A stretch of 64,000 nucleotides of DNA from Cyclina sinensis (Eukaryota; Mollusca; Bivalvia; Venerida; Veneridae), in the NCBI GenBank assembly GCA_012932295.1, contig JAAONU010000016.1, positions 14,114,111 to 14,178,110 of the forward strand. Direction: 5' to 3'. Shown here in pieces: positions 49,462 through 61,400 of the stretch. Position 1 is the first letter of the stretch; every line of letters begins with the position of its first letter. The position numbers and the translations under genes were made by a program. A model generated the notes under the pieces. It ran no database searches. It worked only from the letters and a program-made list of their open reading frames with translations, and was not told where the DNA came from.

Positions 49462-52400
49462 ATGGAGAAAAATCGAACACTCTTCCTTGTGTTATTAATC
49501 ACGCTATCTGGACTGGTCACTGTCAATGGTGCACAGATAGGTAAGCTTAGAATGTTTACAACTAACAAAATCTAAACAGAAATAACGGTGTAAGATTATA
49601 CAACGCTCAGAATCAAATGATACCCCAGTCACCTGAAAAGGTAGGAGACATCAGAAAAAGACAGCCAACACATACCCTAATCTGAAATCTGTCTCCATTT
49701 TTAAAAGAAAATCAGGGTTAAGTCACATGGGAAGAAAAATGAGTTTTGTTTGAAACATGATTACCACTTTTTTGCTATTTCTCAAGAGTACATAATGCAG
49801 ATCTACAAATGTATCCAAGTTAAAGCCATTTAAAATGGGTCTTGCTATATTTTACAAGTTTTATCAAGAATAAAGAAAGCATTTGGTGGTTTCACACCTT
49901 AATTATATAAAGGGATCGAATATTAAGAAAACATTCACCGTTACAAATTTTCACTTTTATACCGATGAAATATTTTATCATTGTTTCAGGTTAATATTTT
50001 GGTTAAATTTCAATAATTTTTTGTCAGCAAAATGACATAATAATAATAAAATTGTCAACAACAACTCGTCCACAACTTTTGCTATAACTTCAACAATATC
50101 AAATATGTATTTGATATTGTCAAATTTATATAATATCAATAATAATTATCAGGAGAAAATATAAAAAAGGGGCGATACAGGTTTTATTATTGTAAAGGTT
50201 CTTGTATGGTGTGGTCATGTCACTTAACTAAAAATGTCAAAGGCATCGTATTAGTAATTAAGTTTCTTAACTCAAAACCACAAGCTAATAAAACCATGCC
50301 CTCACTAAGTCTTGTTCAAGTTCGATTTGTCTACATTATTTGCTTGCCACAATTAAAACTACATATACAAATGTATGTGGTCTGTGAACATACACAAATA
50401 GCGCTTTCTGGAACCTTTTTAAAGGTGTGTGTTTATGTGCGTGTGTATAGTGACACACGAGGGAACTGCGATGTGATGATATACTTAGGTTTTGCAAGAA
50501 ATGGTTTATATCAACGTTGTTGTACTATGGAGAATGTTGCACTACTTGGCTTTAAGTGTGGTGTCTTTTGCTACCCCGTGTGTCAACGTTGATTCAGTAA
50601 AAGTAAATTTTACTTACTGATTCGATGTTACAAATCGTTTAACAGTAAAATCATATTCGTCATAAGATACGGTTAATACTTTAAAAGAGTGATGAACCGA
50701 TTAGTCGGTATATAAAACAGGTAAATAATACAACAAAACACAGTGAAGCAATGTAAAGCAATCAAAACAAATGGATGCGTGTAGATTTCACTCACTTGCA
50801 CTGTATAACATACATAGCACGCAGGTAGAAGTTATCAACGAAAGAACAAATGGGATGAGGCTAGCGAAAGACGGTACAGAAATTGTAACAACATAGAATA
50901 TATGTTTCACAAAACCAAGCAAAGGGGTAACATTGGATATGGGATTTCCAAAAAAAAAATCCAAAAAAAAAAAAAAAAAAGCAAATACAGGGGGATAAAT
51001 GTTTCACAAAACCAAGCAAAGGGGTTCAGAAATTGTAACAACATTGGATATGGGATTTCCAAAAAAAAAATCAAAAAAAAAAAAAAAAAAAAAGAAAAAA
51101 AAAGCAAAGGTAGGGGGATACAGATATTGTAACAACATGGTATATGATTTTCACGAAACCAAGCAAACGGTTCAGAAATTGTAACAATATTGGATATGGG
51201 ATATAAAAAAAACAAGCAAAGGTAGGGGGATATAGATATTGTAACAATACGGGATATGAGTTTCACTAAACCAAGCAAAGGGGGTAAGGAAATTTTAACA
51301 ACATTGGATAAGGATATTACAAAATCAAGCGGTTTCAAGGGAATACAGAAATTGTAACAACACAGGATAAGGGTTTAACAAAACAAAGCAAAGAGGTACA
51401 GAAATTGTAACAACACAGGATAAGGGTTTTATGAAACAAAGCAAATGGGTACAGAAATTGTTACAACATGGTATATAGGTTTCACAAAACCAAGTTCAAA
51501 ACACCATACGATAGGTATGAACAGTTTCGTCATTCAAACTAAATATAAATAATTTAAATCGGTTGAAGGAAGATGCACCTCGATTTTAAGTTGGTATAGA
51601 GTTCTTTCGCCAGCCAGCGTTTACACTTCTTAAAATACCTCTCCCTTTGTGGATGAGATTCTCAACAAGATTCTGTTATTTAAAATAGAGATATCATGAG
51701 ATATCACAAGATAATTAGGACCTTGACATTAGAACGTCTTGCAGGACCTTGACATTAGAGGGTCTTGCAGGTTTGTAAAATTAAACTTCTCATTCTTCTA
51801 AATTCTAAGATGTGGTTATCCGAACAATTTTAATAGGTCTTCTAAGAAATGGTGTAATTATAAAAAAAAGTCATGATTTTTCACAGTTTTCTCGGTGTTG
51901 GGTTCAGACGTAAAATGCCATGTAAAAGGCCAGTAACGGAGATTTGCATAACAGAAGAATAATACATGATTAGTCGCCAGTCTGTTTAAATATTTTCCAA
52001 GCCTTTTCTTAATATCTAATTGCCTAGATTTTTTTTTTCTACAAGTAGTTTTATTGAAACTAATCATGAAGTCAAAGATAACCAGTGGGAGTTTCACTTG
52101 ATATTTACTTTTAATTTCAATAGTTTAAAGGTAAGGTCTAAACTGTTTGATTCGCCGCCTAAGCAAATAATCTTGACTTTGTCAGGGTTGGCTTTCATGT
52201 GGGTTTTGGAGAACCATGCAGTAAGAATCTGGTTGTCTTTCTAAAGGGTATCTACAGCTTGTAAGTTCAGGGGGAAAATAGGACACATCTTGTTCCAAAG
52301 CTTTGAAGTCTAAGATTTTCATGGCATGGGCTATGATTGATAAGCACTGAATGCATATACTATCTGAATAAATTTTTTACCTTAACCTCTAAACTCTTTC

Positions 52401-55400
52401 AAAGCTTGTTTTCCTTGGAAAATAATATGTCATTCAGATAGTTTCATGTCAAGTTCAATTTCATTGGGTCTTAAGTTGATGTAATGATATGACTCATAAT
52501 TCCTCGGGTGGATGTTGTTGCGAGGAGTATACTCATGTATGAATTATATTGTCAGCTGCATGTATTATATTGTCAGCTGCATGAATTAAATTGTCAGCTG
52601 CATAAATTATATTGTCAGCTGTTATATTGTCAACTGCATGAATTATATTGTCAGCTGCATGAATTATATTGTTAGCTGCATAAATTATATTGTCAGCTGC
52701 ATAAATTATATTGTCAGCTGTTATATTGTCAGCTGCATTAAATTATATTGTCAGCTGTTATATTGTCAGCTGCATGAATTATATTGTCAGCTGCATGAAT
52801 TATATTGTCAGCTGCACATTAAAATAATTTCGAAAAAAAAACAACAATATATCTATATCTTACAAAGATTCTTACTGTGTATATTTTTCTCGAAAACACA
52901 TAGCCGGTGTTGAGTTACAAGATCCTGACCGTGATAACATTGATTGTATGATTATTCTATAGCTGAAGTTGTACCAACAAGGCTATTTAATCATTTTCAG
53001 TTCTTTATATCTCTGGGGAATAGAACAATTACAATGAACATGTCATAAACTGTATGAAATCTTTTGATACATTCTCAGTATTTATTAGAAAATTTGAAAG
53101 GTTATTCACGTCCTTGATTTATATCGGAGATTGTGATGTTGAATAAAACTGAATAAATGTATGTTATCGATAAGGATATAATTTCATCCCGTTTTTGTTT
53201 TTTGTTTTTTTGTTTTTGGTAAACATTTTACAAGTCTAAACTAACGTCTGACCTACTGAACACATCAATTTTGCGGTAGAAAAAACGGTAATGATATCGA
53301 CTTCATGTTCGTAGACTGTTAACTTTGAAAAAATATACTGAAAAAGCATTTTTTCTGTAGTAAGGGTTATTTTAAAATGTAATTTACAGTCATGTACAGA
53401 AAATGTTCAAAACTTCTTTCTCACAAAAAGACATTTGCGTAAAAAACTCTTAACAAAATTTTCAAAAAACAAAAACAAAACAGAATTATATGAGACCTTT
53501 GTAAACCATGTCCAAGGTCCGCACGGCTTACATAGAAAGAAAATAAGCTAAATCTTCACTTAAGACAATTTGTAAAGCTATGATACTTAGCATTTTGCCA
53601 TTGTTTTGAAGACCTCTACCTCGGCTGTCTAAACTATGCTCCGATGGTCTTTATTGACCTCACCTAGAAGTCATATACATGTGCTTAACTTAAAAAAAAA
53701 TTGAGGACACACTAGCAAAGTCACAAAAAATAATTTAAGCTTGATGTATAGCGATTTGCATTATCTAGAGTGTATTGATATTAAAGACTAATTCTTTATT
53801 GTAACTTGACCTACTGACATATATTCTAATTCTGAAGCTAGGATGTTAATATTTGTGAAAAGCCAACTTGATGTGGAACTGTCCGAAAGCTGAATCATTG
53901 TCGACATACGGAAGTGAAATGCATGCATAACTAAACACATTAGCTAACTTACAATAGCACGCTGATGGATTTTCTAATGGAGAACCATTTATCAGTCTGT
54001 GTATAGAAATACGAAAGCCTCAAGCAATGAAGAACGTTCGATCTATTGACATTCCTCCACCATATCTGCTGTATTTTGTTGTTGATTTTCAGACATTTAC
54101 ATAAAACTTGCTCGGTTTATAATGATGAAAAGATAAAATCTGTTCCGTGAAGCTTGATACCCATTTTAAAGTGGGCTGTACTTCAAACAACAGAAGCCAT
54201 GTCAGAAAAGTTGTAGCACGTGACTATATTGGAAACACATGTTGATAAAAGCTACAAGTTACAAGCGACTGCCTTACTGATTTTTTTCACGTGGAACATG
54301 TTGACAATTTCTTTACGATACAACAAACAAATTTTGAATAAAAGGCTTTTGGACTTAGCAAAATGCTTTGTGTATTTTTCCATCATCTTGAACTATATGT
54401 GAACACTGTTATTTTGTATACATTTATCAAAATGCAAAGAACTCTATTTTCAGATTTACAGATTTTTGTGTGTGTGTGTGTGTTTTACGTATTAACAAAA
54501 GCTGTTTGCTCTGCCGTTTTTCGGATTCACCAGAATATGTGTTCCCCCAGTTCCCTACATTGCAATAGACAAATACAGTGTTATATTGATAACAGTATTT
54601 GACTTATGATATTTTTTGTCATAAATAATGTGAAAATGTATCTCTTCCAGTGACTGTTCTGGACTCTACATTGGCGGCCATAAACAGTAACCTAGAGACG
54701 ATGTTGTCCCTAAAGAGAACACCGACCATGAGTGTGGTGCTTCCAACAGAGAAGAACGTTACACTTACCACGTTTTTTGAAGCAGGTCAGTTGTAATTCT
54801 TTGGCCTGATTTTTTTCTAACTTTTACTTAGCCTTTTAGTTTTGATAGAACCATTTTTACCTTGAAGAGATTTTTAAAACGAAAATTATAGACAACGTAA
54901 CAAATAGTTGAATGTGTAGACAAATCACGTTCTGCTGAAAACAAGAAAAAAAATCGATAATATCATTTTTTGTTAACAAAGAGATTGCTTTCAAATAAAT
55001 AATCTCAGTAACTGCTTCTTGGAGTTCTTACCACAGTAAGCACCAAAAGAAGTAAGGCATCCAGGAGCCACGTTCAAATGATCCTGTCAAGCTACCAAAC
55101 AACTACCTAATAAAGATAAAAAACGTATATCCCTTGATAGATTCTGCAATATGTGACCTGCAGGTGTTAATGTTATTATGTAGAGCCACTCGTGAAAATA
55201 TCACATATTGTGTTCACTCGATGAAATAAATTCCCATCTTCCACTAAAAAACAAACAAATTTTCTTTTTATTTTATGCCAACACGTCAAAAATGGGTATT
55301 TTATGACATTTTTAATCAGGGCCTTCAATAAATTCCCCATGGTGAGCCCCAAATCAGTTAATGCGTACTTTGGTCAAACCGTTACTCCGCACACAAAAAA

Positions 55401-58400
55401 AAGTGCAGACAATCTCCAATACATATGATAACTTTACTTCTGCTGAAATAAACTGAATACACTTTCATCAAATAACATTTATTTTTCTCTACACAGTTTA
55501 TCAATATTTATTGAATTTTAGCCATACATACTTTAATTATAAAAGCGGATTAATACCGAGTAATATTCAATCAATTGAATTGAAAGTCGGCCATATTGGA
55601 TATTGTCTATGTGAGTTATGTAAACAAATCAGACATTTTGAATAATTTATGGCGAATTTCATCATTGTTCACAACTAGTTAGGCTCAGGAATTCAATATT
55701 ATAACTGGATTTAACAAGGTAAATAAATTTCACTCGCTGTCATTTTCTGAAATACAGTGGATTCTCTTGTATTTACGTGGTGGGGAAAAGTAGTTCCGGC
55801 ACAAACAGTGGATTATCAAAATGGTAATTTCACTGATTCAAAACAGTGGATTATCACTTTTATCTCACTGATATTTCCCTATATTTCATTGGTAGGCATA
55901 AAATAAACACTCTGTATTTCATATGCTTATTCTTTTTAAAATGAAAAAAAAAAATTGATAATTAAGAACCTGTGTTCAAAAGTGTTTCCTTCGGAAACGT
56001 ACAATAGCAACCAACTGCAAAAACGTGTGCATTTGTAATAAAAGGCTATGCAACCAAAAAATATTATAATAATAAAATATTATAAAATAAATAGAGGATA
56101 TTCAAGTTTTTTTCTATAAATACAGGATTTATTTTCATCGAGTGGTATGAAAATAAATATTTCACGAGTGGCGATAGCCACGAGTGTAATATGATAATTT
56201 TCATACCACAAGATGAAAATAAATCCTGTATTTATAGAAAAAACTTGAATTTTCTGTTTATTATATACTTTCTCTCTTTTTTGACCTTACGTTTCCAAAA
56301 AAATCCCCTTTAATTGTGTGTATTGGCTGAATTTAAAAGAAAATAGTCCGGCAAGACACCAGTGAAAATACGGAAAATATGTTTCACTGCAGTGAAAAAT
56401 AAACTTTTACAGTGAAAATACGGAAAATGAAGATACGCATTTTATTTCATCAATATTTCTCAATATTTCATTTATAAGTACACTGTATATAATAAAAGAC
56501 TTTCTATATAAAGACTGATATAAATGCAGTCAGTTTGCCGGTTTCTACTAACCCATTTTAAGGATATGTCTATTTAAACTCATCAAATAAGCATTTTGCA
56601 TGTTCATGGTGTATACAGAGACCTAAAATACCTAAAATTGAAACCAGGACATTGTGAAATAGAAGTGTATTCGAAATTAAATATGACCCTAGTTCCAAAT
56701 TTTATTCCTTTGAGAATGAAGAAAAGTCCACAAATTTTGCAAATAGCCGACATAGGAATGTTGTCAAATGAACATTTACTTGTGCATTTGTTGTAAATAC
56801 TAATTATTTGACATGCTTTCATTAATTTCAGTTTGTCGTGAAGTCAAGAATGGGGCATCTGTACTGATGGATGTTTCTTCACAAAATGTTGGACCTTTGT
56901 TTCGATCCTTCGCACGTGCACGCGGGATGGTGTTCTTGACGATTATGGATGAATCTCACGTGCTCCCTCCAGATGCTGATGACATCTACTTCATCCAAGT
57001 ACAGCCACCTGGCACAGTCATGTTGAAGATTATAGCAGACATTGTAGAAGCTGATAATCTTACTAATATTGCCATTTTGTACGACAACAGCTTTAGTAAG
57101 TTATATTGCATTGATTGATTGATTGATTTATAATTATCTGACATGGCATTGGAAATACCTGTATAGTATGACGTACACCAGTGTGGCCATACCACGTGGT
57201 ATGTTACGTCATTTGAAGCTGTTGGAAGCAGCATCTTTTGCCTCGATTCGGAGGAGAAAATTGCTGTGTTTTATTCCTACAATTTTAATGGGATATAGTG
57301 CATGCGAAGCGTAAAATTGTGCCCTACATGTAGGTCCTAATGATTCTTTTGTCAAATGTACTGTATTTCCTAACATTCGATTCGTGCTTTTTGTTTTGTT
57401 ATCGCGAAAAGTGCATCTTTTAACTTTGCATACATGTGAAACAGAAGCTCAGTAATTGAGGTAATAGCCGTAAACTGTCTAAATAAGGTCGTTTTCATGT
57501 AGAAATCTGTTATTGTTGGATCATGCTAACACGAAGAGCAAAAAACATTCTTACTAACACGTGAAGTCAATACTAACAGCAATCGAGGCAAAAGATGCTG
57601 CTTGCAACAGCTTAAAATGACGTCACATACCACGTGGTATGGCCACACTGTATACTGTTAGCCTGCAAGGCAACAACATGGCTGCTTCAAACGAAAATTA
57701 AAAAAAAGGTCAAATGACTTTCTGACTTGACGGGATTGGACTGTACGAGATAGATTCAAGTCAGTTTGTATTTTCATTAAAAGAGATCTGTATTAGTCTA
57801 GGGAATCCATGACCCTTAAAGACCTCATTTCCTTTTAATTCATGGATTTATTTGCAAAAACTTAAACAAAGTAATGACAGCCAGAACATAAAGATTTGTT
57901 GACATCTTCTTCAATATTGATCGCTTTCGAAGTGTATGATAGCAGCACAGAATGAAATTGTAAACTAGCGTTTCAGGATTCTTTTTTTATTAATTGGTAA
58001 GCTTTTAAAACTAAGCCTAAAAAAGACTAAATGATTTTAATGAAAACATAAATTCATCGTATGTCATTGTTTTTATATTGAGCTTCGTACTGGGAAAACA
58101 CATTCTAGCTTGAAGCTACTTTTAAAACCACTCTCAAGCATTATTAGTTTTCCTGTTGGCCATTGATAACAGGATTTGTTGCTCTATACCTTTCAGCAAA
58201 GACATTTATCAACCTAACATATATGAAAATGACCAGCGTTTAGATATAAGCAATATTTAAGTACCTGGCAAATTATAGCCTGAAACTCTGTTTTATCATT
58301 TATTATTATCATTTTGCCAAAGTTGAAAAGTCTCAAATCCATATCATACGCCACGTGAAAGTGGTTTAAACTGAGCAAGTGATGCTTAACACAGAAACTG

Positions 58401-61400
58401 GGCGCTGCAGCTAAAACAGTAAAAAGCCCCAAGCCCCCACCACAGAAACTGGGCGCTGCAGCTAAAAAAGTAAAAAGCCCCAAGACCCCACCACAGAAAC
58501 TGGGCGTTGCAGCCAAAACAGTAAAAAAAACCCCAAGACCCCACCATAGAATCAGGGCGCTGCAGCTAAAACAGTAAAAAGCCCAAAGCCCCCACCGCAG
58601 AAACAGGGCGCTGCAGCTAAAACAGTAAAAAACCGAAGCCCCAACCACAGAAACAGGGCGCTGCAGTTAAAACAGTAAAAAACCGAAGCCCCCACCACAG
58701 AAACTGGACGCTGCAGCTAAACAGTAAAAAAAAACAAGCCCCAGTGAATTAAAACCCTTTCGAAAACATTCTGGCCGAAATTATTTTCTTTTTCTTACAT
58801 GAATATACAGTCAGCTATTTCTTTGAAAAATATGTTTTTTTATTGCCTTTTCAATATATTTGGGGCAAAGACAGGCTGTCAGGAGCTAACAGAGTGTCCG
58901 CTGTATTTCACGGCTTGATGAAACGGGCAGACGAAGGGCATTGAACAAAATATTGTTATTGCACTTTTGTGAAAACCTGATGTGCTCTCTGTATCTATAT
59001 TCAATAAATTACCTAAAGAAAATGTAAAAGACAAGTAGTTTCAATCAAGCTTTTTATATAACATTTGATTAAATCATTCATTGGCGAGGTGCATATGAAT
59101 AGTAATTGTTATAATTGAATTCTTGAATATTTTATTTCACCTGCCTGTGTTCATAATGAATGCTATTGCACATTGAATGTATTCACGTGAGATGCGTTTA
59201 TGTACACAATACACAATAAAGCCATTACATACAAAAGTTCAACCTGAAAGCAAGAAAAGGAATTACATAACACTATTATTTGAAAAGAAGTATAATTGTA
59301 GTCTTTTAGATAATTTGACAGACAGACAGACGTCTGTCAGACAGACAGACAGGCAGAAAAGCTATTTACAATCAGATTCAACTGAGCACTATGAGCACTA
59401 TGAATCATTTACACTTGTAGTTATGAAATAACCTGTAACAAAATTTATACATCCTAATTAATCCCATAGTATAGCCAGTTAAACCCACATATTATTGATA
59501 ATGGTGGCTAGCAATACTCACTTTTACGAATATGCTAACTAGCGAACCAGTAAATAAATCACCTACGAACTAACCGCCATTTTTATAGCGAAAAAAAGTG
59601 GTTTGTTTTTTATGATCCATAGAAAGTTCTCTGAAGTCTAATCTACGATATTCACTTGGATCAACTTACATTTTATATACGTCTCTTCATTTTATGTGCA
59701 CTTGACAAAATATCCAATTATCACTTAACAAAGCCATTCTCATAGTCAGAATAACATGAAACTAACAGTACATATAAAACAATAAAAACATAATCATTTT
59801 GCAATGCAGTAACACATTTGTTTAAAACAAACAATATTCATTCATACACAAGTTTAAAATTGAAGTCACACAAACTGTAAATTTAAAAAAAAAGTCATGG
59901 AAACTATATTAATCTGACAGTGACAACTCTTAGAAAATATATTGCTGCTATAATTCTTTACAACGAAACAATGTGAAAAAAAAAAATTAAATAAGATAAA
60001 CATAAAACGCCGCCCTACATCAGATGTATAATTGGCGTATAAGCCCAAATATTAAACAATTGTCTTCCGAATAGCTTTAGTTATACCCAACAGGCACCGG
60101 AAGTGACGTAGTCTAGATTAACTGATTGACACTCTGTATTGGCTTTATTAAAAGATACAGTTATACTACTAGGACATTAGGCTGTTCTTTTAAAAGCTCT
60201 TTAATTTACATATTTTTACTTATGTTTATTTTTATGGAGAGTTTTGTTATACTATGTAATACATAAATGTAAATTCTATTTTAGTTGAAGTGTAATTATG
60301 TTTTACTGGAAATTGAAAAGTAAATGTATAAGTCGTCAATAGCTCTCTTGCAGTTCTTTTGTTTAGTGTCGTTATAAAATAGAATTTAATCTGTCTGAAA
60401 TTTCTCCTGTCTATAAAAGCCGTATATCATATGTCGGTGACGTCAAAACATGACCTCCCGGGAGGAAAAGCCTTATGATTACTCGCATATTGCAAATATA
60501 AAATCTACTATATATCGCAGTAATATAGCTGTTTTGAATGTTTGACTGATAAAAAATTCAGATAAACTGTGCAAAGCGCTTTGCATTATTACATAGCTCA
60601 TATTCCTTGTATAATATACAGCAAATAAAAACTAAATTCAAAATTCAATAGTTTAATCAAGAATTTAACTGCAGATGAGATATTTGAATGTAGATTGCCA
60701 TTCATTTACATTCAGTTTAACAGAGCTTTGAGTGTCAAATGCACATTGCTTCATCTCAAAGTTTTTGCTTGGGTTTCCGATAAGTATTTTGTAGCGAGAC
60801 CCCTAGAAAGTTTAAAGATGTTTTCTTTTAGAATTATTTTAAGGTTTATTTTTTACAGATCATCTGTAGTAAAAGGAATGGTAAGAATGTTAAGGGAACA
60901 ATAAGAACTAAGTCATGCAGTTTAGAAGCAAGAACCACCTAACAGCTGCTTCGTATCGTAACATCAGTTATGACGTCACTTAGTGTTTTATTCGTATTTT
61001 TTTTAACTAATGGATCCATGTACCATTTCAGATTTGCACAACATCCCACGCCGTATTGTTAGCGGGGTGTTGTCTCATCACATCTACCTCGAGATAGAGA
61101 TATCCAGTCTGGAATCGATAATGAAGACAATAAAAAAGCTCGAAATTGAGAACGTATTCATCGTAGCGTCTGTAGAAAATGCGGGAGAGGTTCTTGGAGA
61201 GGTAAGTGGTCTTGAAGGGCTTAAAGAAAACATGGAACTGCTTTGAAACAAGTTCTTCAAACTGCAGAGTTCTATAAAAGCGGCGTAGCGATATTTAATC
61301 AGTCGAGCTGAACAGTGACATTCACTTAGCGTCATCTGTGGGACTATTTTTTAACTAGAACATACCGTTTTGTAGACTCTACTGATAAATGAAGCGAAAA

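Noticed and set aside
50206..50592. 128-codon plus-strand frame
   Set aside because: No recognisable pattern, no splice sites, AT-rich intron; consistent with chance.
58214..58648. 144-codon minus-strand frame
   Set aside because: A by-product of the ~51 bp minisatellite; repetitive peptide of low complexity.
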